In this document: positions 9,342 to 17,474 of the stretch, in pieces
How the letters are laid out: the number at the start of each line of letters is the position of its first letter
How positions within the stretch are numbered: position 1 is the stretch's first letter
Translations under genes and position numbers: made by a program
Notes under the pieces: generated by a model
Databases searched by the model: none
Told to the model about the DNA's origin: nothing
Seen by the model: the letters and a program-made list of their open reading frames with translations, nothing else
Origin: Cupriavidus phytohabitans
Lineage (GTDB): Bacteria; Pseudomonadota; Gammaproteobacteria; Burkholderiales; Burkholderiaceae
DNA: 64,000 nucleotides
Direction: 5' to 3'
Assembly (NCBI RefSeq): GCF_000426345.1
Contig: NZ_AUFE01000030.1
Coordinates: forward strand, 1 to 64,000

Positions 9342-10655
9342 ATGGAGCAAGCGATGCAACAACCGCGCGAGCCGGTGTCGACCGGCCGCACCCTGCGCTA
9401 CCGACCGCTGAACCTGGCGCGCTGGGTTATCTGGAGCCTGACGATTCTCATCATGCTGGTGCTGCCGCTGGTGTTTACCGGGGGCTTCGCCATCACGCTG
9501 ATGTCGCAGATGGGCATCATGATCATCTTTGCGCTGTCGTACAACATGCTGCTCGGGCAGACCGGCATGCTGTCGTTCGGCCATGCGGTGTATTCCGGGC
9601 TGGGCGCCTTCATTGCGGTGCACGTGCTGAACATGGTTGGCGCCGGCACGGTATGGCTGCCGGTGTCGATGCTGCCGCTGGTGGGCGGGCTGGCCGGCGC
9701 GTTCTTCGGTGTGATCTTCGGCTATGTCACCACCAAGAAGGCCGGCACCACCTTTGCCATGATCACCATGGGCATCGGCGAGATGGTGTTCGCCAGCTCG
9801 CTGATGTTCCCCGAGTTCTTCGGCGGCGAGGGCGGCATCTCCACCAACCGCGTGGTCGGCGACCCGTTCCTGGGCCTCACCTTCGGGCCCGGGCGCCAGG
9901 TCTACTACCTGATCGCGGTGTGGTGCCTGGTGTCGATGGTGGCCATGTACGCGTGGACGCAGACGCCGCTGGGCCGCATCGCCAACGCGGTGCGCGACAA
10001 CCCCGAGCGGGTCGAGTTCATCGGCTACAACACCCAGCGCGTGCGCTACCTGGTGCTGGTGCTGTCGGCGTTCTTCGCGGGGATTTCCGGTGCGCTCGCG
10101 GCGATCAACTTCGAGATCGTCTCGGCCGAGAACGTCAGCGCGGTGCGCTCCGGCGGCGTGCTGCTGGCGGTGTTCATCGGCGGCGCGGGCGTGTTCTTCG
10201 GGCCGATCATCGGCGCGGTGGTGTTCGTGCTGTTCGCGGTGGCGCTGTCGGACCTGACCAAGGCGTGGCTGCTGTACCTGGGCCTGTTCTTCGTGCTGAT
10301 GGTGATGTTCGTGCCGGGCGGCCTGGCCAGCCTGCTGCTGATGCAGTTGCCGCTGGCGGCGAAGGGCAAGCTGCGCCGCATGCTGCCGTCCTACGCCAGG
10401 GCCGGCGCGGCCGGCGTGGTGCTGCTGCTGGCGGTGATCGTGACGGTCGAGCTGGTCTACAAGGTGCAGGTCGACAGCGCCAATGGCACGGCCATGAAGC
10501 TGTTCGGCGTCGGCTTCGATGCCGCGACCTGGACGCCATGGGCGGTGGCGGCGCTGCTGTGGGCCGCGGGGCTGGCCGCATGGCGGCTGACGGTGCGCGC
10601 ATCGCGCGCGGAATGGGACAAGGTGCAGGCGGAGATCGCGGGAGGCACGGCATGA
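9342..10655 (+). CDS. Liv-type ABC transporter permease (LivM family)
   Basis: A 437-residue inner-membrane permease. The LivM core includes ALSYNMLLGQTGMLSFGHAV and the ATPase-coupling loop TPLGRIANAVRDNPERVEFI. It is about 100 residues longer than typical LivM: after the last family helix there is a C-terminal extension with two further hydrophobic stretches (AGAAGVVLLLAVIVTVELVY and a segment around WAVAALLWAAGLAAWR). Its stop overlaps the start of the next gene (ATGA), indicating translational coupling. Confidence 0.88.
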   Translation: MEQAMQQPREPVSTGRTLRYRPLNLARWVIWSLTILIMLVLPLVFTGGFAITLMSQMGIMIIFALSYNMLLGQTGMLSFGHAVYSGLGAFIAVHVLNMVGAGTVWLPVSMLPLVGGLAGAFFGVIFGYVTTKKAGTTFAMITMGIGEMVFASSLMFPEFFGGEGGISTNRVVGDPFLGLTFGPGRQVYYLIAVWCLVSMVAMYAWTQTPLGRIANAVRDNPERVEFIGYNTQRVRYLVLVLSAFFAGISGALAAINFEIVSAENVSAVRSGGVLLAVFIGGAGVFFGPIIGAVVFVLFAVALSDLTKAWLLYLGLFFVLMVMFVPGGLASLLLMQLPLAAKGKLRRMLPSYARAGAAGVVLLLAVIVTVELVYKVQVDSANGTAMKLFGVGFDAATWTPWAVAALLWAAGLAAWRLTVRASRAEWDKVQAEIAGGTA

Positions 10656-11425
10656 CGGCGGCACTGGAACTGACCGAGGTACGCAAGAAGTTCGGCCAGA
10701 CGGAGATCATCCGCGGTGTGAACCTGAGCATCCCGAAGGGCGAGCGCCACGCGCTGATCGGTCCCAACGGAGCGGGCAAGTCCACCACCTTCAACCTGAT
10801 CTCGGGCCGCTTTGCGCCCACCAGCGGTACGGTGCGCCTGAACGGGCAGGAGATCGGCGGGCTGCAGCCGTTCGTGATCAACCGCATGGGGCTGTCGCGC
10901 AGCTTCCAGATCACCAATATCTTCCATCGGCTGTCGGTGTTCGAGAATCTGCGCTGCGCGGTGCTGTGGTCGCTCGGCTACAAGTATTCGTTCTGGCACC
11001 GGCTGACGGGTTTGCGCGATGCGCGCGAGCGGGCCGATGAGGTACTGGAACTGATCGGCATGCAGCACCGGCGCAATACGCAGGCGGGCCTGCTGACCTA
11101 CGCCGAGCAGCGCGCACTGGAGATCGGCATCACCATCGCCGGCGGGGCCGAGGTGATTCTGCTGGACGAGCCTACCGCGGGCATGAGCCGCTCCGAGTCC
11201 GACCATGCGGTCGAGCTGATCCGCAAGGTCACCGTCGGCAAGACGCTGGTGATGGTGGAGCACGACATGAGCGTGGTGTTCGGTCTGGCCGACCGCATTT
11301 CGGTGCTGGTCTACGGCGAAGTGATTGCCACCGATACCCCGCAGGCGATCCGCAACAACCGCAAGGTCAAGGAAGCCTACCTGGGGACCACGCTGGACGA
11401 AGACGCCACCGAGGGAGCGCACTGA
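10652..11425 (+). CDS. Liv-type ABC transporter ATP-binding protein (LivG family)
   Basis: A 257-residue ABC ATPase. Walker A GPNGAGKST, Walker B VILLDEPTAGM and the H-loop VMVEHDMSVV are canonical. The region between them (SFQITNIFHRLSVFENL) is of LivG type. The start is chosen at 10652, where ATG overlaps the livM stop and is preceded by GGGAGG; a longer upstream in-frame extension only shadows livM. The gene ends in TGATG overlap with the next ATPase gene. Confidence 0.92.
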   Translation: MTAALELTEVRKKFGQTEIIRGVNLSIPKGERHALIGPNGAGKSTTFNLISGRFAPTSGTVRLNGQEIGGLQPFVINRMGLSRSFQITNIFHRLSVFENLRCAVLWSLGYKYSFWHRLTGLRDARERADEVLELIGMQHRRNTQAGLLTYAEQRALEIGITIAGGAEVILLDEPTAGMSRSESDHAVELIRKVTVGKTLVMVEHDMSVVFGLADRISVLVYGEVIATDTPQAIRNNRKVKEAYLGTTLDEDATEGAH

Positions 11426-12138
11426 TGGGCAAGCGGATGCTGGAAGTCACGGGCCTGCATGCCTACTACGGCAAGAGCCATATCCTGCATGGCGTCGATG
11501 CGCATATCGGCGAAGGCGAGATCGTCGCGCTGCTGGGGCGCAATGGTGTCGGGCGCTCGACCATGGCCAAGGCCATCCTCGGCATGGTCAAGGCCGAGGG
11601 CTCGGTGAAGTTCCGCGGCGAGGAGATCCTGGGACGGCGCACGTTCGAGATCGCGCACCTCGGCATCGGCTATGTGCCGGAGAACCGGGACATTTTCCCG
11701 ACGCTGACGGTGCGGCAGAACCTGCTGCTGGGCGAGAAGCGCAATCCGCGGCAGCCAAAGCCTCGCTGGTCCGTGGAGGACATGTTCAACATGTTCCCCC
11801 GGCTCAGGGAACGCGAGAACACCGCGGCGGGCGTGTTGTCCGGCGGCGAGCAGCAGATGCTGACGCTGTGCCGCACGCTGATGGGCGATCCGGACCTGGT
11901 GCTGATCGACGAGCCCACCGAAGGGCTGGCGCCGATGATCGTGGCGCTGGTGGGGGACTACCTGAAGACGCTGAAAGAGCGGGGCGTCTCTGTACTGCTG
12001 ATCGAGCAGAAGCTGGCGATTGCGCTGGATATCTCACAGCGGGTCTATGTCATGGGACACGGGCATATCGTGTTCGAGGGCACGCCCGGCGAGCTCAAGG
12101 CGAACTCGCAGATCCGGAAGGAGTGGCTGGAGGTTTGA
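11425..12138 (+). CDS. Liv-type ABC transporter ATP-binding protein (LivF family), variant Walker A
   Basis: A 237-residue ABC ATPase that should pair with the LivG-type subunit. The signature LSGGEQQMLTLCRTL, Walker B LVLIDEPTEGLAP and switch His in LIEQKLA (Gln-Lys in place of the usual Glu-His region) are visible. The Walker A reads GRNGVGRST: the lysine that contacts ATP phosphates is Arg (codon CGC). Arg at this position occurs in some LivF-type subunits to my memory, so it may be a functional variant with an asymmetric ATPase pair. It overlaps the preceding gene by one base. Confidence 0.9.
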   Translation: MGKRMLEVTGLHAYYGKSHILHGVDAHIGEGEIVALLGRNGVGRSTMAKAILGMVKAEGSVKFRGEEILGRRTFEIAHLGIGYVPENRDIFPTLTVRQNLLLGEKRNPRQPKPRWSVEDMFNMFPRLRERENTAAGVLSGGEQQMLTLCRTLMGDPDLVLIDEPTEGLAPMIVALVGDYLKTLKERGVSVLLIEQKLAIALDISQRVYVMGHGHIVFEGTPGELKANSQIRKEWLEV

Positions 12139-12144
12139 GCGTTC

Positions 12145-12175
12145 CGCCGGCGCTGCAGCCCATGTAGCGTCGGCG
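12145..12175 (+). terminator. hairpin after the liv operon
   Basis: CGCCGGCGCT pairs with AGCGTCGGCG with one mismatch around an 11-nt loop, 7 bp after the livF-type stop. There is no T-tract; it is likely a 3' end-protecting or weak termination hairpin. Confidence 0.4.
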
Positions 12176-12249
12176 CGACTTCATGTTCTCATTGCCGCTC
12201 AGGGGAAAGCTGCGCCTTCGACACCCCAAGCCGCTTCGATCCTCTCGAT

Positions 12250-12269
12250 AAAGTTGAGTACTCAACTTT
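12250..12269. promoter_or_regulatory. 20-bp perfect palindrome, candidate operator
   Basis: AAAGTTGAGTACTCAACTTT is perfectly self-complementary. It sits about 70 bp upstream of the Fur site and promoter of the siderophore-receptor gene and about 110 bp after the liv operon. No loop is possible, so it is more likely a binding site for a dimeric regulator than an RNA hairpin. The regulator is not identified. Confidence 0.55.
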
Positions 12270-12326
12270 CCTGTCGTTGACAAGTCTCTTTGTAACACTG
12301 TTGTAAATTTGTCTTAATTCTGAATT

Positions 12327-12370
12327 GGGAATGATTCGCATTTGTACTTCGATTCCGGCATCCATATAAT
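12327..12370 (+). promoter_or_regulatory. sigma-70 promoter with overlapping Fur box
   Basis: The promoter has -35 TTGTAC (12342-12347), a 17-bp spacer and a consensus -10 TATAAT (12365-12370). A Fur-like site, AATGATTCGCATT centred at 12336 with symmetric AATG/CATT arms, abuts the -35. Iron-bound Fur would block this promoter, fitting the siderophore receptor gene downstream (leader about 115 nt). Confidence 0.6.
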
Positions 12371-12491
12371 CGCCCGCCGGGGATGGATGACTTGATTCAC
12401 GGGTGACGGTGGTTGCGCTTCCTTGGGCTTGTCTTCATGACCACGCTTGTTCGCGTCAAGAACTACAAGACAACACAGGGAAGGCAAGACC

Positions 12492-14765
12492 GTGAAAGGA
12501 AACCAGAAGTCGTTTGAATTGACCCCGCTCGCCGCTGCGCTGGCAGGTGCCGTCGCCGCGTTTGCCATGCAGGGCGCATCGGCGCAGGAGAGCCAGCCTG
12601 CCGCCACCACCACCGGCAAGGCCGCGCCGGTGACGCTGGAGCGGGTCACCGTGACCGGCAAGCGCGAGGACGGCTACAAGGTGGAAGAGGCGCAGTCACC
12701 CAAGTTCACCGCGCCGCTGCTCGATACGCCCAAGTCCGTGACCGTGGTGCCGGCCGAGGTGATCCAGCAATCGGGTTCGAACTCGCTGCAGGATGCGCTG
12801 CGCACCACGCCGGGCATCACCTTCGGCGCCGGCGAAGGCGGCAACCCGATCGGCGACCGTCCTTTCATCCGCGGTTTTGACTCGATGTCGAGCATCTATG
12901 TCGACGGCGTGCGCGACACCGCTTCGCAGACCCGCGATACCTTCAACATCGAGAACATCGAGGTTATCAAGGGCCCGAGCTCTGCTTTTGGCGGCAAGGG
13001 CTCGGCGGGCGGCATGATCAATATCGTGTCGAAGCTGCCGCAGGCGGAGAACTTCGCGCAGGGTTCGATCGGCGTGGGCACGGACTCTTACTTCCGCGCC
13101 ACGGCCGACGGCAACTACGTGATCAACGACAATACCGCCGTGCGCCTGAACGCGCTGGGCTATACCGCCAACGTGCCGGGCCGCGACGAAGTCGACCAGA
13201 ACTCCTGGGGCTTTGCGCCGTCGGTGACGTTCGGCATGAAGTCCGATACGAAGGTCACGCTGTCGTACTACCACCTGCAGGGCAACGGCATGCCGGACTA
13301 CAGCATTCCGTACTCGCGCCCGGCGAGCCAGTCGACCAAGGCCAATCCGTCGCAGCCGGTTGCCGTCGACCGCAACAACTTCTATGGCCTGACCGGTCGC
13401 GATTTCCAGAAGACGCAGTCGGATATTGCGACGGCCACGGTCCAGCATGACTTCCGCAACGGCCTGGTATTCAGCAATACCACGCGCTGGGGCCGCGCCA
13501 GCAACGATTACATCGTCACCAATCCTGACGACAGCCGCGGCAACGTGCCGCGCGGCTTTGTCTGGCGCAACACCAAGAACCGCGACTCGGCCACCGAGAC
13601 GCTGACCAACCAGACCGACCTGACCGCCAAGTTCGATACCGGCAGCCTCAAGCACAGCGTGCTGTTCGGCTTCGAGTTCAGCCGCGACGATACCAACAAC
13701 ACGCCTTACAACGTCGTCTCGGCCAATCCCGCGGCCGCCGCCGGCACCTGCAACGCATCGCTGGTGGCCAGCTTCGACTGCGCGCCGCTGGCCAACCCGA
13801 ACCCGAACGACCCGTGGCGCGGCAACATCACCAAGATGCCGTACACCACCAACACCACCACCACCAGCACGCGCTCGGTCTACCTGTTCGATACGGTCGA
13901 GCTTACCAAGCAGTGGATGGTCAACGGTGGCGTTCGTTACGACAGCTACGATACGCACGCTTTCGCCAACGCCTATACCAACCCGAATACCGGCGCGGCC
14001 GTGGCGCAGGTCGATATTCGCAACAAGTCGAATTTCTTTAACTACCAGGCGGGCGTGGTCTACAAGCCGGTCGACTTCGGCAGCATCTACGTGTCGTACG
14101 GCACGTCGTCGACGCCGCCGGGTTCGACCAACGGCGATGGCGCCGACAACATCACGGCGGCACAGCGCAACCTGGAGCCGGAAACCGCGCGCTCGGTGGA
14201 AATCGGCACCAAGTGGGACCTGCTGGACAAGCGCCTGTCACTGACTGGTGCGATCTTCCAGATCGAGAAGAACAATGCGCGTGTGGCGGTTGATGCCAAC
14301 ACGACGGTCAATGCTGGCAAGCAGCGCGTGAAAGGCTTCGAGTTGGGGTTTGCCGGCAACCTGACTGACAAGTGGGGGTTGTTTGGTGGCTATACGTATC
14401 TGAACAGCGAGCTGATCGATAATGGCCCGCAGGCTACCAATGCGGCCAACAATGGGAACCAGTTCCCGAATACACCGAAGAACAGCTTCAGTCTGTGGAC
14501 TACCTATCAGGTGCTGCCGGCGCTGACGGTTGGCGGTGGTGCGTACTATGTCGACAAGGTCTATGCCAATCCGGCCAACTCGCTGTATGTGCCGTCGTAC
14601 TGGCGGTTTGACCTGATGGCGGCTTACCGCGTCAACAAGAGCCTGTCGTTGCAGTTGAATGTGCAGAATCTGTTTGACAAGACCTATTACACCAAGGCGC
14701 ACAACCACTACGGTGCGCTGGGGGCTGGGCGGTTTGGGATGGTGACGGCTAACTTCAAGTTCTAA
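12492..14765 (+). CDS. TonB-dependent catecholate siderophore receptor (Fiu-like)
   Basis: A 757-residue outer-membrane receptor. GTG start at 12492, followed by a signal peptide ending near QGASA-QES. A TonB box-like LERVTVTG precedes the plug domain (about residues 50-200; IEVIKGPSSAFGGKGSAGGM), then a 22-strand barrel ending in the C-terminal aromatic FKF. The stretch ANPNPNDPWRGNI is typical of the Fiu/CirA group of catecholate receptors. It would take up ferric siderophores with TonB-ExbBD energy. The longer in-frame start at 12447 lacks a signal peptide directly behind it. No biosynthesis or other uptake genes lie nearby. Expression is likely Fur-controlled. Confidence 0.88.
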   Translation: MKGNQKSFELTPLAAALAGAVAAFAMQGASAQESQPAATTTGKAAPVTLERVTVTGKREDGYKVEEAQSPKFTAPLLDTPKSVTVVPAEVIQQSGSNSLQDALRTTPGITFGAGEGGNPIGDRPFIRGFDSMSSIYVDGVRDTASQTRDTFNIENIEVIKGPSSAFGGKGSAGGMINIVSKLPQAENFAQGSIGVGTDSYFRATADGNYVINDNTAVRLNALGYTANVPGRDEVDQNSWGFAPSVTFGMKSDTKVTLSYYHLQGNGMPDYSIPYSRPASQSTKANPSQPVAVDRNNFYGLTGRDFQKTQSDIATATVQHDFRNGLVFSNTTRWGRASNDYIVTNPDDSRGNVPRGFVWRNTKNRDSATETLTNQTDLTAKFDTGSLKHSVLFGFEFSRDDTNNTPYNVVSANPAAAAGTCNASLVASFDCAPLANPNPNDPWRGNITKMPYTTNTTTTSTRSVYLFDTVELTKQWMVNGGVRYDSYDTHAFANAYTNPNTGAAVAQVDIRNKSNFFNYQAGVVYKPVDFGSIYVSYGTSSTPPGSTNGDGADNITAAQRNLEPETARSVEIGTKWDLLDKRLSLTGAIFQIEKNNARVAVDANTTVNAGKQRVKGFELGFAGNLTDKWGLFGGYTYLNSELIDNGPQATNAANNGNQFPNTPKNSFSLWTTYQVLPALTVGGGAYYVDKVYANPANSLYVPSYWRFDLMAAYRVNKSLSLQLNVQNLFDKTYYTKAHNHYGALGAGRFGMVTANFKF

Positions 14766-14779
14766 GCTTTTTGGGATTG

Positions 14780-14819
14780 CGGCCCGGCTCTCGCGATTGG
14801 CGGGAGGCGGGCCGTTTTT
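14780..14819 (+). terminator. rho-independent terminator of the siderophore receptor gene
   Basis: CGGCCCG (14780-14786) pairs with CGGGCCG (14808-14814), with further pairing of the flanks of the loop, and is followed by TTTTTG and more T's. It lies 15 bp after the stop codon. Confidence 0.8.
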
Positions 14820-14835
14820 GTTTTTTGGGGCTTGC

Positions 14836-14880
14836 TTGGTGACATGCTGTCGGCCGTTGAGCCGCCTGGTTCCGCCCAGG
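14836..14880 (-). repeat. dispersed intergenic repeat, copy 2 (inverted)
   Basis: The complement reads GGGCGGAACCAGGCGGCTCA then ACGGCCGACAGCATGTCACC, nearly identical to copy 1 (378-425) and copy 3. Together with copy 3 it makes a head-to-head inverted pair. Confidence 0.75.
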
Positions 14881-14918
14881 TCCGCGGAACCGGGCGGTTC
14901 ACAAGCCGACAGCATGTC
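14841..14918. repeat. 78-bp inverted repeat formed by two repeat copies
   Basis: GACATGCTGTCGGC at 14841-14854 is the exact complement of GCCGACAGCATGTC at 14905-14918. Inside it, GCCGCCTGGTTCCGC pairs with GCGGAACCGGGCGG (one mismatch). The arms could extrude as a long cruciform or RNA hairpin just beyond the receptor terminator. Confidence 0.75.
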
Positions 14919-14930
14919 ATCAATGGCGAC
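14881..14930 (+). repeat. dispersed intergenic repeat, copy 3
   Basis: GCGGAACCGGGCGGTTCA is followed by GCCGACAGCATGTCATCA and GGCGAC. It aligns along its whole length with copy 1 at 378-425. Confidence 0.75.
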
Positions 14931-14937
14931 AACAAAG

Positions 14938-14971
14938 CTTCAACGGCCGACAGCATGTCACCAACAGCGAC
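14938..14971 (+). repeat. dispersed intergenic repeat, copy 4 (partial)
   Basis: GCTTCAACGGCCGACAGCAT followed by GTCACCAACAGCGAC matches the right half of the repeat. The remaining part of this gap (14972-15177) is AC-rich and holds no gene I can support. Confidence 0.65.
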
Positions 14972-15177
14972 GCCAAGACCACCCCAGTTCCGATGCAACT
15001 CAACCGCCTCAGCCCGAATTTAACGCCCATACTGACCTTAAACCCAACTCCCTCAAGATGTGCCCGATGCGCCATCAGCGAACGGATGACGCCATCCTCA
15101 GCTCAGACCTTCCATGCACCGCAATAAAAGCCCAAATTCACCCCACGCATGCCACCCCAAAACCCCCGAAATTAAAA

Positions 15178-15206
15178 TTGAACGACCGTGCTATTTTGTG
15201 TATGCT
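15178..15206 (+). promoter_or_regulatory. fadB operon promoter with candidate operator
   Basis: -35 TTGAAC (15178-15183), 17-bp spacer, -10 TATGCT (15201-15206). GAACGACCGTGC at 15180-15191 overlaps the -35 and spacer and matches GAACGATCGTTC (29884) at 10 of 12 positions. A bound repressor would block RNA polymerase. Confidence 0.5.
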
Positions 15207-15301
15207 TGTTTCGCCCAAGCCCCTGAAGGCTTGTGGCAAGCGGGAATCGCGGCGGGTTTACCCTGTGCCAACCGCGCCCTCGCACCTGGCAGCAAAACAA
15301 T

Positions 15302-15317
15302 AATTCGAGAATTCGAA
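15302..15317. promoter_or_regulatory. inverted repeat in the fadB leader
   Basis: ATTCGA-GAAT-TCGAAT lies about 30 bp before the fadB start codon. It could be a second operator or simply an AT-rich leader element. Confidence 0.3.
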
Positions 15318-15349
15318 TCCCGAGACAACCTTTAGCAAAAGGAACCAGC

Positions 15350-17431
15350 ATGACAGCGCAGTATCAGGTTCAGGACGGCGTAGCCGTCATCACGCTCGAC
15401 AATCCCCCTGTCAACGGCCTGGGTCACAGCACCCGTCTTGGCATCGTCGAAGGCATGACCCGTGCGCTGGACGATGCCGCCGTCAAGGCGATCGTCATCA
15501 CCGGCGCCGGCAAGGCATTCTCGGGCGGCGCCGATATCCGTGAATTCAATACCCCCAAGGCCATGCAGGAGCCGACGCTGCACTCGGTGATCCGCGTGCT
15601 GGAAGCCTCGTCCAAGCCGGTGGTTGCCGCCGTGCATTCGGTGGCCATGGGTGGCGGCCTGGAACTGGCGCTGGGCTGTAACTACCGCGTGGCCTCCAAG
15701 GGCGCGCAGATCGCGCTGCCGGAAGTGAAGCTGGGCCTGCTTCCCGGCGCCGGCGGCACGCAGCGCCTGCCGCGTGTGATCGGCCTCGAGGCCGCCGCCA
15801 ACATGATCGTGTCCGGCACCCCGGTGCTATCCGAGAAGTTCGCCGGCACCAAGCTGTTCGATGAAATCGTCGAGGGCGACGTGCTGCCCGCGGCGGTCAA
15901 GTTCGCGCAGAACGTCGGCGCCGCCAGCGGCCCGCACCCGAAGGTGCGCGACCTGAAGGTGCGCCACGAGAACGCGGAAGGCTACCTCGGCTTTGCCCGC
16001 AACACCGTGGCCGCGATGGCCAAGAACTTCCCTGCGCCGCTGAAGTGCCTGGAAGCGGTGGCCGGCTCGCTCAAGCCGTTCGAGCAAGGCCTGAAGGAAG
16101 AGCGCGAGGGCTTCCTGTACCTCGTGACCACGCCGGAATCGCGCGCGCTGCGCCACGCCTTCTTTGGCGAGCGTGCCGCCAGCAAGATTCCCGACGTGCC
16201 CGAAGGCACCCCCGTGCGCAAGATCGAGAAGGTTGCCGTGATCGGCGCCGGCACGATGGGCGGCGGCATCAGCATGAACTTCCTGAACGCGGGCATCCCG
16301 GTCACCATCCTGGAAACCAAGCAGGAAGCGCTGGACCGCGGCGTCGGCATCATCCGCAAGAACTACGAGAACAGCGCCAAGAAGGGCAAGCTCACGCAAG
16401 AGAAGGTCGAGCAGCGCATGGGCCTGCTGAGCACCACGCTGTCCTATGACGACATCAAGGATGCCGACATGGTCATCGAGGCCGTGTTCGAAGAAATGGG
16501 CGTCAAGGAAATCGTCTTCAAGAAGCTGGACGAAGTGATGAAGCAGGGCGCCATCCTGGCTTCGAATACCTCCACGCTTGACGTGAACAAGATCGCCTCG
16601 TTCACCAAACGTCCGCAGGACGTGGTCGGCATGCACTTCTTCAGCCCGGCCAACGTGATGAAGCTGCTGGAAGTGGTGCGCGGCGAGAAGACCGGCAAGG
16701 ACGTGCTGGCCACGGTCATGCAGATCGGCAAGAAGATCAAGAAGACCGCGGTGGTGTCGGGCGTGTGCGACGGCTTTATCGGCAACCGCATGATCGAGCA
16801 GTACAGCCGCCAGGCCGGCTACCTGCTGGACGAAGGCGCGCTGCCGGAACAGGTCGACAAGGCCATCGAAAAGTTCGGCTTTGCCATGGGCCCGTTCCGC
16901 ATGGGCGACCTGGCCGGCAACGACATCGGCTGGGCCATCCGCAAGCGCCGCGCGGTGGACAAGCCTGAGATCCAGTACTCCAAGACCGCCGACCTGCTGT
17001 GCGAGATGGGCCGTTACGGCCAGAAGACCGGCGCGGGCTGGTACGACTACAAGGCGGGCGACCGCAAGCCGTACCCGAACCAGCAGGTCAACGACATGAT
17101 CGTGCAGCACTCCAAGGACCTGGGCATCACGCGCCGCAAGATCTCGGACGAAGAGATCGTCGAGCGCCTGGTGTTCGCGCTGGTCAACGAAGGCGCCAAG
17201 ATCCTGGAAGAGGGCATTGCTTCAAAGGCCTCGGATATCGACATGGTGTACCTGACCGGCTACGGCTTCCCGCTGTTCCGCGGTGGCCCGATGCTGTATG
17301 CGGACCAGGTCGGCCTGTACAACGTGGCGCTGGCCATGAAGCGCTACGCCAAGGGCTACCACGGCGAAGCCTGGCAGGTCGCGCCGCTGCTGCAGAAGCT
17401 GGCGGACGAAGGCAAGGGCTTCAATGGCTAA
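15350..17431 (+). CDS. fadB: bifunctional enoyl-CoA hydratase / 3-hydroxyacyl-CoA dehydrogenase
   Basis: A 693-residue fusion catalysing two beta-oxidation steps. Residues 1-190 form the crotonase domain, with oxyanion-hole SGGADIRE and the two catalytic Glu regions GGGLELALGC and LPEVKLGLLPGAGG. From about residue 292 comes the NAD-binding 3HCDH_N domain (VAVIGAGTMGGGISMNFLNA) with MHFFSPANVMKLLEVVRG, followed by 3HCDH C-terminal domains (CDGFIGNRM). The ATG at 15350 has AAAAGGAACC upstream; an in-frame extension to 15233 reads through the leader and is rejected. It is the first gene of an eleven-gene run. The set resembles the second fatty-acid operon reported for R. eutropha H16 (recalled, not checked). 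Confidence 0.95.
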   Translation: MTAQYQVQDGVAVITLDNPPVNGLGHSTRLGIVEGMTRALDDAAVKAIVITGAGKAFSGGADIREFNTPKAMQEPTLHSVIRVLEASSKPVVAAVHSVAMGGGLELALGCNYRVASKGAQIALPEVKLGLLPGAGGTQRLPRVIGLEAAANMIVSGTPVLSEKFAGTKLFDEIVEGDVLPAAVKFAQNVGAASGPHPKVRDLKVRHENAEGYLGFARNTVAAMAKNFPAPLKCLEAVAGSLKPFEQGLKEEREGFLYLVTTPESRALRHAFFGERAASKIPDVPEGTPVRKIEKVAVIGAGTMGGGISMNFLNAGIPVTILETKQEALDRGVGIIRKNYENSAKKGKLTQEKVEQRMGLLSTTLSYDDIKDADMVIEAVFEEMGVKEIVFKKLDEVMKQGAILASNTSTLDVNKIASFTKRPQDVVGMHFFSPANVMKLLEVVRGEKTGKDVLATVMQIGKKIKKTAVVSGVCDGFIGNRMIEQYSRQAGYLLDEGALPEQVDKAIEKFGFAMGPFRMGDLAGNDIGWAIRKRRAVDKPEIQYSKTADLLCEMGRYGQKTGAGWYDYKAGDRKPYPNQQVNDMIVQHSKDLGITRRKISDEEIVERLVFALVNEGAKILEEGIASKASDIDMVYLTGYGFPLFRGGPMLYADQVGLYNVALAMKRYAKGYHGEAWQVAPLLQKLADEGKGFNG

Positions 17432-17474
17432 CGTTAACGGCTAAGACGCCACGAGGGTTCAGCCAGGAGCGGCC

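Noticed and set aside
14832..15303. Small open frames between the siderophore receptor and fadB
   Set aside because: They are translations of the repeat elements and an AC-rich spacer, with no ribosome-binding site or codon bias.
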